From: Tubulanus polymorphus
Taxonomy: Eukaryota; Nemertea; Palaeonemertea; Tubulaniformes; Tubulanidae
DNA length: 64,000 bases
Direction of reading: 5' to 3'
Assembly: GCF_964204645.1 (NCBI RefSeq)
Contig: NC_134032.1
Location: 4,550,916-4,614,915 of the forward strand
Shown here: one piece after another, positions 50,622 to 59,800 of the stretch
Position numbering within the stretch: the stretch's first letter is position 1
Layout of the letters: each line of letters opens with the position of its first letter
Translations under genes and position numbers: made by a program
The notes under the pieces: model-generated
What the model saw: the letters and a program-made list of their open reading frames with translations, nothing else
Databases searched by the model: none
Told to the model about the DNA's origin: nothing

Positions 50622-52334
50622 ATGTCCATCTCATCTTGCACTTCTTTGGCATGGCTGCACAACAATTTTTACCAACTGGAGTCGCAGGAGGACATCGCCC
50701 ACTGGAATCGCCCCTATATGGGGTTTATGTGCCCCGAACCCTACCTCCCCGATGATACACTAAAGAGCTATCTAAGCAGAATTGGCAAGGGGCCCCTGCG
50801 AGTGGGCAGCAAGCCCCTTTACTATGCCCAGGTGCTTCTGCGCGATTCTGTCAAAATCCTTATCCAGGGCATTCACAGCCTCTTTATCATCAAGCCCGAA
50901 AAGATCAAAGCCTCAGCCTTTTCATTTCCCATGACGCTGTATGTCGACATCCCAAACAGTTACTCATCCCCGCCGCTGTATCAGGGCCCCATTATAGAAG
51001 TCCTGTATGATGGGCCGCTTGGGCATGGCACTGCTGTCTTTTATGGGTATGTGCAACAATTTCACACCTTGTCTCTGTACAGCCCCAGGCAGTTTGCCAA
51101 TTCGCTAGACTACTTAAGCCTCGAAGTCATGATTGAAATTATGATCTGGTATATGGGCCAAAACACATTTGTCGACCTAGACTGCAAGCAAGACAACTTC
51201 ATATATACGCCGCAGGGGCCCATCTCAGTCGATATTGAATTTCTCGTCACATACGACTCCGACAAAGAACAAATTAATTGGCCCAAATTGTCAGAGGATT
51301 GCGAGTGCACCTCCTATGAGCTCTACACCCTCAAGCTCCTGCCCCTTTTGCGCCCCATGCTCGTGCAAACATCATCGCAACACTTATTATGGAAGAGCTA
51401 CAAGCTATTCTCTTCATACTTCCTGATGGTCTCGCGCGCAGCCTACGCAGACCTCTCCCATGTGGCCATGGGCCTGATCAAAAATCGCAGCGCGCAGGGA
51501 CCCCTTCTCAATCTCATTGGCGCGCCCATGGACTTCGAGGTCGAAGAGGCAGGGCAGCTGCTCATCGTATTTATTCTGAACTACATGCCTATCTTGCCCA
51601 TCATGAGCGAGGCGGTCATAGCATTTATGACAGATGATATGCCCCAATCGCCAATAAAGCCCGGCAGAGAGCACATCATTAGATACAAAAAGCAGGGGGA
51701 GTACATGCTGCTCCTTATGGCCAGTTTGATGGCCCCTGAGCCCCTCTATGAAGCGCGCCTAGATCAGGCAAGCGCCTTTATCTATGCAGACATTCGGCAG
51801 TGGGCGCAAGAGGAAGAAGGAAACAATGCGCCCAAAGAGCCGAGCAGCACCTCGCCGGCGCCATTGGCCCGCCCCGCTGGAATCTCAATCCTCCCAGAGG
51901 CCCTGATGCAGCCCGCAAAAAGTCCATTCAATCCAAGCCAGTTCGCATATGCGCAGCCCATAGTGAGCCAATTTATGCGCTTCTTAAAAGGCGCGCTCGG
52001 AATCAGCGCTGGCACCATTTCTCGCAATGATCTGAAGTATCGATACAAAGCAGGCACACCAAAGCTGTTTATGACCCATCTGCTAGAAAATCTAGTCAAG
52101 CGCCTGAGTTGCTCACCTGCCAATTTTGAGGAAAGGGTCAGCTTTTATAATCCATATGCTGTTCCTTTAGCTAAAAAAGGCGATCAGGTATTTTGCTTAT
52201 TTTATAACTATATAGTCCTGCATGACGAAAAAAACTATAAATCTCCTCCTTGGGCATCTATGATTCAGGTCTCTCAAAGTCCAGACGCCTGCCTTCGCGA
52301 ATATATTAAAAGGATTCATCAGCGCCTTGAATGA
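50622..52334 (+). CDS. divergent protein kinase, 570 residues
   Basis: The first ATG in the expected place is 50622 (MSISSC). VDLDCKQDNFIY places a D-x-K-x-x-N catalytic loop at D187-K189-N192, and SVDIEF gives D204 as the metal-binding Asp (DIE instead of DFG). Upstream GPLGHGTAVFYG (about 129-140) may stand in for the glycine loop, and a Lys for the ATP site is not certain. NCLDVs carry a conserved virion Ser/Thr kinase of loose similarity (poxvirus F10 type), a likely counterpart. The C-terminal third is a Pro/Ala linker plus a folded domain. Its stop overlaps the next start (ATGATG). Confidence 0.5.
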   Translation: MSISSCTSLAWLHNNFYQLESQEDIAHWNRPYMGFMCPEPYLPDDTLKSYLSRIGKGPLRVGSKPLYYAQVLLRDSVKILIQGIHSLFIIKPEKIKASAFSFPMTLYVDIPNSYSSPPLYQGPIIEVLYDGPLGHGTAVFYGYVQQFHTLSLYSPRQFANSLDYLSLEVMIEIMIWYMGQNTFVDLDCKQDNFIYTPQGPISVDIEFLVTYDSDKEQINWPKLSEDCECTSYELYTLKLLPLLRPMLVQTSSQHLLWKSYKLFSSYFLMVSRAAYADLSHVAMGLIKNRSAQGPLLNLIGAPMDFEVEEAGQLLIVFILNYMPILPIMSEAVIAFMTDDMPQSPIKPGREHIIRYKKQGEYMLLLMASLMAPEPLYEARLDQASAFIYADIRQWAQEEEGNNAPKEPSSTSPAPLARPAGISILPEALMQPAKSPFNPSQFAYAQPIVSQFMRFLKGALGISAGTISRNDLKYRYKAGTPKLFMTHLLENLVKRLSCSPANFEERVSFYNPYAVPLAKKGDQVFCLFYNYIVLHDEKNYKSPPWASMIQVSQSPDACLREYIKRIHQRLE

Positions 52335-52519
52335 TGTCAGAGAACGGCAGCCAGGTCGCTGTGGGCGTCTTAATGATCTTTTGCATTCTTGCCGTCATTG
52401 TCGCCATCATCAAAATCGCCTATGACATCAACTTAAATGTGTTTGGCTATTCATTTGGGTTTCAAGATATGATACAAAACAGAAAGGCCGTGGGCGGGCT
52501 TATCGCCATTCCTGTTTAA
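52331..52519 (+). CDS. small membrane protein, 62 residues
   Basis: The ATG at 52331 overlaps the kinase stop (adjacent ATG at 52334), so translation is probably coupled. One span lies at about residues 9-29 (VAVGVLMIFCILAVIVAIIKI), followed by a polar tail. It resembles the other mini membrane proteins at 27.8 and 28.5 kb in size and layout. T9 follows after 9 nt. No family is recognised. Confidence 0.6.
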   Translation: MMSENGSQVAVGVLMIFCILAVIVAIIKIAYDINLNVFGYSFGFQDMIQNRKAVGGLIAIPV

Positions 52520-52528
52520 AGATGTATA

Positions 52529-52537
52529 TTTTTTTTT
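52529..52537 (+). terminator. poly-T signal (convergent pair, + side)
   Basis: T9, 9 nt past the stop of the 62-residue gene. Confidence 0.65.
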
Positions 52538-52579
52538 GCTACCTGCGCAGGGCCCTGGGCGCCCCTCCCATTATGCCAT

Positions 52580-52587
52580 AAAAAAAA
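52580..52587 (-). terminator. poly-T signal (convergent pair, - side)
   Basis: T8 on the coding strand, 28 nt past the stop of the 407-residue gene. Confidence 0.6.
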
Positions 52588-52615
52588 GAATGGGCAATAA
52601 GATCGCAGCGGCCGC

Positions 52616-53839
52616 TCAAAGCGCGCTTTGGATTCGCACGATGTTCTCAGCCGCGGCTTGGAATGTAGAGAGCACCTGATCCCTTGGATCGTCGATGCTG
52701 ATCGGGGCAGTATATAGCACATGCTGATTATACTGCAAGAACATCTTTTGCAGCTGAAAGAAATACGGATGATCAGTACTCTCAGGCGATGCTTCTTCCA
52801 TTCCTGGGCCATATAGCAGCGTGCGAAAAAACTGATCATTGATATTTACAACCCCAGCGACGGAATATGCCCGGGGGCTATATATTTCTTTCAAGTACAG
52901 CGGCGGCACCAGCAGCACAGGAGGGGCGCACCCAAGCTCCGGGCTTTGAGGATGGATGAGGCCCTGCGCATATTGATAAAAGTCCAAGAGCACTTGCGGG
53001 CAGGCCTTTAGCTTGCCGGCCTCTGCGGTAAAGTCCATGTGCTTCCATGCCTTTTCGCTATATGGCGCCGACCACAGATGGGCCAAAATTTCATTGCCCC
53101 CTGAGTTGGGCGCTGTCTGCAAAAGATTGATCAACTTGCCAGCGGCGGCGCAGACGGGTGGGTAATATAAGATCATCTCGCCAAATTCAGAGGCCACTGA
53201 TTTGCGATTTGCATTGGTGGGGACATATGGATAAAGAGCCAGCAAGATCGCGATGTAGTATGAAATGGAATTGTGCACTAACTCCGCAGTATGGGCCACA
53301 TCGCTATGAGCCGAGTCTCGCTGAATTAGGCAGCCCGACATGACATGATTGCAGCTGCGGGCCCAGTGCAGCGCCAATCGCAGGCGCTCTTCTCTCTGGC
53401 GATGGAGAAGCTCTGGTAGCACGAGCTTGGGGGGCTTGCTCACAATGGGCTGCGGGGCCTTTAAGGGCGCACTGCTAGTCGATGGCCTTGGGGGGCGTGG
53501 GCCGGCGGACGCTCGAGAGCGAGATGCAGTAGGAGTCAGGCGCTGCCCTTTGCAGGAATGTGAAATTAAGGAATTGCTCTTTCGGCGAATAATAGGGGTT
53601 TGCAGGGCGACGCCGATGCTTGGTTGGGAGGCTGGGGGCGGCGCATAAGGCGAGGGGTCATGGGCAGGCCTCCACACCTTTGAAGGCGCCTGAGAAAAGT
53701 CTATGGCACTCTGCTGCTCTGTTTCCGCGCTTAACGAGGCTGGCCAATCAGGCATGGAATGTACATTGTCCTCTTGCTCTTGAAAGTTGGCAGACTGGGC
53801 TGGCACAAATGCGGGGGTGGCTTGTTTTCGGTGTACCAT
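52616..53839 (-). CDS. hypothetical protein with disordered head, 407 residues
   Basis: The ATG at 53839 is used. Residues 1-145 are Pro/Ser/Gln/Arg-rich and disordered. Residues about 148-407 look folded and helical (REERLRLALHWARSCNHVM, SYYIAILLALYPYVP) with several Tyr/Pro-rich loops. No motif is recognised. The disordered-head-plus-folded-end plan is shared with the proteins at 41.6 and 46.4 kb. Confidence 0.65.
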   Translation of the reverse strand: MVHRKQATPAFVPAQSANFQEQEDNVHSMPDWPASLSAETEQQSAIDFSQAPSKVWRPAHDPSPYAPPPASQPSIGVALQTPIIRRKSNSLISHSCKGQRLTPTASRSRASAGPRPPRPSTSSAPLKAPQPIVSKPPKLVLPELLHRQREERLRLALHWARSCNHVMSGCLIQRDSAHSDVAHTAELVHNSISYYIAILLALYPYVPTNANRKSVASEFGEMILYYPPVCAAAGKLINLLQTAPNSGGNEILAHLWSAPYSEKAWKHMDFTAEAGKLKACPQVLLDFYQYAQGLIHPQSPELGCAPPVLLVPPLYLKEIYSPRAYSVAGVVNINDQFFRTLLYGPGMEEASPESTDHPYFFQLQKMFLQYNQHVLYTAPISIDDPRDQVLSTFQAAAENIVRIQSAL

Positions 53840-53877
53840 GCTTTCTCAATAATGCCTGGCTTGTCTAAATTTGCAAT

Positions 53878-53887
53878 AAAAAAAAAA
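53878..53887 (-). terminator. poly-T transcript-end signal
   Basis: T10 on the coding strand, 16 nt past the stop of the 230-residue gene. It may also end messages from RPB10 and the glycoprotein gene upstream, which lack their own runs. Confidence 0.6.
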
Positions 53888-53903
53888 GAAGAGGCGACTC
53901 GCA

Positions 53904-54596
53904 TTAAAACTTATATTTGGCAGAATCTTCGCACCGACTCAGGAGCCCTATAAACCGCACTACAAATTTGGCCCTTAACTTTTGGGTTGACTGGACAATA
54001 TTCACGCAGCGCACAGCCACGTTCGCCATAAATTCGCCCGCATAGGCGCCAATGTCTGCGGGATCTACCTGAAGAGGCGCCTTTAAAGGATCTATAGAAT
54101 CTTCGATGGAGACATTTTTCCATTTGGATGGATCTTCTGCAAATTCTAGATTGTAAAAGACGGCAGGGGCGTTCTGCAATTGGAGAAAGATCTCTGCTTC
54201 TCTGGTGCTGTGCTGCTTGACCAAAAAAGGGGTGAAGGCATATTTAATGAAAAAGGTTAAGGCGCCGAAAAACATATTTTGATGTGGCGATATGTTTAAA
54301 ATGTGCATAAAGGGCCGACCGCTGCTGCCAAGGCGAATGGCTATATGAACATTTTCGTACCTGCAGACGATTTCTGACTGCCTTTTAAAGGCGTCATAGA
54401 TCTGAAGGCAAACGAAAGGCGTTTTAGGCACTGCATAACTGGTCGGCGTTATAGATATCATTTGCTCGTGATGCAGCCCAAAGTCGAGCAGGGCGCGAAG
54501 ATCTTCAGAGAAAGCCTCGTCATTTTTTGGGTGATAGGCGTTTTGGTTCCGAAACATCACGAACTGGGCCTCCTTGTTCATATTCGCGAATGACAT
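53904..54596 (-). CDS. hypothetical protein, 230 residues
   Basis: The ATG at 54596 is used; a second in-frame ATG is at codon 6. The protein is mixed alpha/beta and rich in Phe, with no recognised motif. Its first 77 nt overlap the end of the RPB10 gene in another frame, suggesting coupled expression with a polymerase subunit. RPB5- or RPB7-type motifs were looked for and not seen. Confidence 0.6.
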   Translation of the reverse strand: MSFANMNKEAQFVMFRNQNAYHPKNDEAFSEDLRALLDFGLHHEQMISITPTSYAVPKTPFVCLQIYDAFKRQSEIVCRYENVHIAIRLGSSGRPFMHILNISPHQNMFFGALTFFIKYAFTPFLVKQHSTREAEIFLQLQNAPAVFYNLEFAEDPSKWKNVSIEDSIDPLKAPLQVDPADIGAYAGEFMANVAVRCVNIVQSTQKLRAKFVVRFIGLLSRCEDSAKYKF

Positions 54597-54834
54597 ATTG
54601 AGCGATAGATTTGGCAGCGATGTCAGTTTGGATGATACTAGGGGTACATCTCATATCTATTTGGCACATAAACCCGATAGAAGTCAAATATTCAGTGCGG
54701 CAACATATGTTTAAAGACTTGGGCAGAATCTCCTCAGCAACGTCTTGCGTAGTCTTGCCTTTGATTTCATAAAGTTTCATGACCTTATCGCGATAAATCA
54801 GGTATTCGCCGCATGTGCAACATTGCATAATCAT
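54520..54834 (-). CDS. RNA polymerase subunit RPB10-like, 104 residues
   Basis: The ATG at 54834 gives MIMQCCTCG; ATG 54828 is an alternative. Residues 1-60 match RPB10: CxxC at C5/C8 near the N terminus, a helix and CCR at C44-C45-R46, the four-Cys zinc site with its atypical spacing. RPB10 is usually about 65-80 residues and helps assemble the RPB2-RPB3/11 platform; CP80R of African swine fever virus is one. Here about 40 extra C-terminal residues follow, overlapping the next gene by 77 nt. The Cys spacing makes the call firm despite low overall similarity. Confidence 0.75.
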   Translation of the reverse strand: MIMQCCTCGEYLIYRDKVMKLYEIKGKTTQDVAEEILPKSLNICCRTEYLTSIGFMCQIDMRCTPSIIQTDIAAKSIAQYVIREYEQGGPVRDVSEPKRLSPKK

Positions 54835-54910
54835 CTTAATCAGCAATTACTAAATCATATAAGCGCGCCAGTCCAGATTAGCCGAACCTGCGCATTGCTT
54901 GCTTTTTTTT

Positions 54911-56794
54911 TCACAAATGAAGGTCCACGCTGAGAGAGGGCCCGCCTTCGAAAAGGGCCTCAAAGATGGACTTGATGAGGAGCACTTTGTAGATTACGGC
55001 CAGGCCCTTACTTCTTACCGCCGTATGAAGGGGCAGCCGCCTCACTGAAAACCTGTTCTCTTGGTAGTGCCCGATGTTTTCAAGCTTGGTGCACACAGGC
55101 GAAACCATATCGAAGTCCTTTGCATTAGGGAATGTGTACGCGACGTGCTTTTGCGCTCCCTCGGTAGAACTCAAAAGGGCAGCGCCAAAGGGGATCCCAC
55201 TAGTCTTGGTTAGAATCACAGGGCCCTCGAAGCCAAGGCGCGTGGTGAGGTTCCCTGCCCCATCGATGCGAGCCCAAGCAATGCCTGTATTGCTCATGTC
55301 TGTCAGGATCAAGGGCGCGGGACCCCCTGGGGCATTGACACAAATCGAAGAGCTGATGTTTCCTCGCAGGCCATAGCAAAAGCGCAGATTTGGAACGGCC
55401 GCGGGGTTTCCTATATACAGCTTCGTAATAGTCACTCGGGGCGCCAAGAAAATCGTAGTGCCATTCCTGATGGTGAAGATGTCAGGCGCAAATAGGGTCA
55501 GGGCCTGCGCCGACTGCGGGTTGGTGGCGCTAGCAATGGCGATTTCTGCGTCCACAAAGCTCGTGCCGTCCAAATAGATGTTGGGGTCTTTTATGACCGG
55601 CCTAGGGCGCCAGCACAAATGGGCATTCTGCCCCATGCTGCTGTAGTACACAGAATCATCGGTCAGCATCGTCTTAAAGGGCTCTTTAGTGCCCGGCGCC
55701 ATTATTTTAGCAAACATCCATCTCGTGAAATGGCTCTTGTCATGCGCAAGAGTAATCGAGGGCGCCTGAGTGGCATTTGCGCCCGGACTCCCCAATGTCT
55801 TCAAAAGGTCACGCAGGGACGTCTGGCCTGCCAAGAGCTCCTTTGAGTGCTGCGCTAAGTTCTTCTCAATGTCGCTTTGGATGATATTGCTAGTACTAAG
55901 GAGCGCGCGAATATCAGTCAGGGCCCCACACGATAAGGTGCCCGGCGCGTCCGTGGTCATCGACTTAGTGCTATTGATCATGTGGCCATGGAGCTCTTCA
56001 ACCCAATCATAGATCTGCTGCTCGAGGCTATGGTGCTGCGTGATTTTGTCGCTGACCGCCAGGATGCCCATGGTGATCATTTCGAGGGACTGGGTCGTAT
56101 CATTGATCATGGCTGTGACCATGCGATGAAAGTGCGCCGGATTAGTGCCGTTCGCGCCAGTGGTGCAATTTTCGCCAGACAGCTGAATAAGCAGCTCGTG
56201 CATGACCAGCGCTTTGGTTTTAAGGGCCTTGAGGATTTGCATCTCTTCGCTCGCGCAGGTCTCATCGACAATGGGCGCCACTGTAGTCTCCATGACTGGG
56301 CCCCAGGGCTCTGGAGTGATTCCCATTAAGGCGCCGCAGGGCACATATCGGGGGCGCACTGAATACGTAAACAGCACCCACAGCCGCGTGTTGGCCTGCA
56401 CATTCGCCGTAAAGAAGCCATCCTTAAGGGCGTAATATGCCTCTTCGCGCGTCAGTGTATATTCGCATGTATAGACCTTTGAGGTAGGGCTAGAGGCATA
56501 GGGGCCCTCGCCAAATCGAAAGCGGCAGGTGTCATAGATCGGCTTGCCCTGGGGGGTGGCTTGTATCTCAGTCCTGTACACTGTATAGTCTTGATTGTCT
56601 TCAAATTTCAAGGTCAGCGTGATCGCCTTGGTTGCGTGGGCGCTGCAATCAAAGATATTTGTCATGTTAGCCGCGTGGTTAAAAAGGATCCTGCGCGTAG
56701 AAATGCTGACAGAGGGGGCATGCCTCATTTTCGACTGATACAAGACGCCATGCATTAGCAGGGGGTACATGATATAGCCTAGTAAGATCGCCAT
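54911..56794 (-). CDS. putative surface glycoprotein, 627 residues
   Basis: The ATG at 56794 is used. The N terminus is hydrophobic (AILLGYIMYPLLMHGVLY, about residues 2-19) and could be a signal peptide or anchor. The rest looks extracellular: about ten NxS/T sequons (NMT, NCT, NGT, NDT, NST, NAT, NIS, NLT among them), scattered Cys and beta-rich sequence. No second clear span is seen near the C terminus, so anchoring may be N-terminal. It is the best candidate for a large envelope or attachment protein. It diverges from RPB1 with 64 nt between starts. No poly-T follows on its strand; a T9 at 54903-54911 is in the wrong orientation. Confidence 0.6.
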   Translation of the reverse strand: MAILLGYIMYPLLMHGVLYQSKMRHAPSVSISTRRILFNHAANMTNIFDCSAHATKAITLTLKFEDNQDYTVYRTEIQATPQGKPIYDTCRFRFGEGPYASSPTSKVYTCEYTLTREEAYYALKDGFFTANVQANTRLWVLFTYSVRPRYVPCGALMGITPEPWGPVMETTVAPIVDETCASEEMQILKALKTKALVMHELLIQLSGENCTTGANGTNPAHFHRMVTAMINDTTQSLEMITMGILAVSDKITQHHSLEQQIYDWVEELHGHMINSTKSMTTDAPGTLSCGALTDIRALLSTSNIIQSDIEKNLAQHSKELLAGQTSLRDLLKTLGSPGANATQAPSITLAHDKSHFTRWMFAKIMAPGTKEPFKTMLTDDSVYYSSMGQNAHLCWRPRPVIKDPNIYLDGTSFVDAEIAIASATNPQSAQALTLFAPDIFTIRNGTTIFLAPRVTITKLYIGNPAAVPNLRFCYGLRGNISSSICVNAPGGPAPLILTDMSNTGIAWARIDGAGNLTTRLGFEGPVILTKTSGIPFGAALLSSTEGAQKHVAYTFPNAKDFDMVSPVCTKLENIGHYQENRFSVRRLPLHTAVRSKGLAVIYKVLLIKSIFEALFEGGPSLSVDLHL

Positions 56795-56858
56795 TGTGAA
56801 TGGTCTCTACTATATAGCAAAAAAAAGTGCAGTTGTATATTTTAGTTCATATGCCAAG

Positions 56859-59800
56859 ATGACTCATTATCCGCACAAAATTCATTACATCAGCATGGGC
56901 CCTTCCACTGATTTTTCGCGCCTCTGCACTGCGAAGGTGCCCATCAATTCGCCTGTCGAGAATTTTTATTCGGTAAAAAATAATCAGGGGGTGTCTTCGC
57001 CCTTTATGGGCATTTCTAGCGGCGTCTCTAAATGCCTAACATGCCTTCAGAGCAATTACAAACAGTGCCAAGGCCACATAGGCGTGGTCATCAACTCCCT
57101 GACATATATCAATCCTATTCTTTCGGATGCACTGACCACTTTGTCTACTCTGTCTTGCGGCAATTGCGGCCACATTGGGGCCTCAGTGACAAAAAAGGCC
57201 CAGCATCTAAAGAGCCGCTCCATCCATGAGATCACCTTGGCGCTCAAACTGATGAAAGCCACTACCTCGGCGCGCCAGCCCAAGACCTGCGAGAATTGTT
57301 TTATGCCCATGGTCCTGTATAAGCGGCGCCCCAATTGGCCGAGCTTGACGCAGACAGTCAAGGGCATCACTGGAGATATGATGTCGAGTGATTTGGATGC
57401 CCTGCGAAAAAAGCTCCAAAGCAACAAAAATTGGGAAAAGCTCTTTGGCCAGGATTCTTATCAGCACTTGCTGGCCAGCATCTTTTCCAATATGATATTG
57501 ATGGTGCCACCCTCAGATCTGCACACATACAAAAACATGAGCACCTCCATTCCGCAAACATGCATGTTAAAGGTGAATTACATTGCCCTGATCCGATTAA
57601 ATAACCAATTTATGTCACCTACGCCCAATGACAAGGCCGCGATCCAGGACGAGCAAAGGACACTAAATAAGCACTTCTACGATGTCTTGTCCATGATCTT
57701 TTCAAATAAGCAAGACCCCCCTCAGCGCGGCATGCAACACAAAAAGATAGGGCCGCAGCACCTCTTAGACATTGGACAAAAAGATGGGCCCCTGCGCAAA
57801 AGCATGCTGGCCACGACCTCTGGCGCCTCAGGCCGCGAAGTAGCGTGCGCCAACTCTAAACTCGGCTATAATGAAATTTCCATTTCGCAGTATGTCGCCA
57901 AATTAGTAAAGCGCGAATGCCATGTCAACCATGTAAACATCAATGCGATGAGGGCCCTCGACCGCACAAATGTGGATGGGTACCCGCGCCTGCACAAGAT
58001 CTTCAGGCATGGCGTGTGGTATGATCGATCGCACCCTGACTTTGCCACCATAGACTTGGCTGTGGGCGACAAGATTCAGCGCGATACGATGAATGGAGAC
58101 AACGTCACCGCATGGCGCCCGCCTACCCTCTTGCTCAGCAGCCACAACAATGCCAGCGTGGTCGTCCTGGACAACCCTGATAGCAAATCGGCAGGCGCAG
58201 AAGTCAATCCCACAACTATGTGCAATGCCCTGGTTGGCGACTTTGATGGCGATGCAATTTTCATTTGCTATGGGGCGCCCAGCACCGTGCACGGCGATGT
58301 CAAGATCCTGCTCGGCATGGACACGCGCTTACGAAACATTAAGAACTGCGACTTTGTGTTTTGCATCACTAACAATGCCATCACAGGATCGCTCCTCTGC
58401 ACCTTAGACCCGCAGCCAATTAGCCCCGAGGCTATGCGCACCATCCTCGCCGACTTTTCCCTCGGGCCCGATGATCAGGCGCACTATTATCAGAAGTTCC
58501 TGACTACGCCGGGCACCACTGCGGATGCCATCTGCCTGTTTTTGCCAGAGAATTTGGATTACGAGGGCAAGTGCCGCTTCGACGTCCCATGCGACTTTGT
58601 CGAGAACCCACTTCCTGACAAAATTGTGATCAAAAATGGTAGATATGTCAGCGGCGCCATAACGCCCAGCATCATCGGCAAGGGCTCCACTAACACGATC
58701 TGGGATGTGCTGTATGCGTCGCATTCGTCAGGAGAGTGCATGAAGATTATTCACCGCTTTAGCCGCATGGCCGAGTGCGCCCTTTCCTACATTGGCTACA
58801 CGAATGATTTTTGGTCAGTGGGGCCCAACAAAGAAATCGCCCAATCGGTGCGCCTAGAAGAAAGGGTCCTGCTTAAGAAATCGTCAAACCGCTGCAAAAT
58901 CTTAGAAACCATTCAGTTCATGGATGAAGACACAGTGATGATCCCCTTTGTGAGCGAGGCCATGGCAGAGCTGACACCCGAAAAACACAAAGACATCATT
59001 TTGAATACTTATCCAGGCGGCACCAAGAACATGTCTCTCATGCTGATTGGCAGCGAGAAACCCAAGTTTCCCCTTGTGGCGCAGGCCTGCGGCAATGGTG
59101 GGATGCTGTTTTTAAATGATAATCTCACGCGCATCCCTCGCAATCCGCGCCTCAATCCCTTTTCTAAAGACAACAGCACCGACATTCGCGACTATGGCTA
59201 CATGCACCACACCTTTGCGAAGTCCATGCCGCTCAAGCAGATAGTTCTCCAATCAGCCGAGGCGCGCTTTGCCCTCATCGAGCGAAAGGTCGGAACGCAG
59301 GCGCCGGGCACCATCTCGCGCTATAAAAAAATAAACATGAGCCCCATTTGCAATCTGCCGTCGGGAATAATCATTGACACGCCCATTGACTCCCATCCGC
59401 GCATTATGAGCACCTGCTATGGCATGTCCGGAGGGCGCCCCGAGCTCATTCAGCTAATCAGCATCGATGACATCCTGCAGCGCCCGCCCGATCTGGTCGT
59501 GGGCCTGCTGCAAAGTAATGCGCCGGGCTCTGCGCAAGTGAGCGCGTATTTGATTCGGATGTATGAAGAGTTCTTTGAGCACTGCTGCACCCAATTTAAT
59601 CGCATGCACGACATGCCCTCAGAGACTAAGTATGGGCGCAATTTCGAGGTGCTGCTCAACTTCTGGAATATTAAGTGGGACTTTGGCAAACTGCAGCCGC
59701 CGGGGCAGACCTCAGTAGACATTTATATGGGTTTCCTCCATGCACTGGCCTACATGCCCTTTGGCCTCGAGGCGCTCAAGGATGGCATGCCCCTGCCCCC

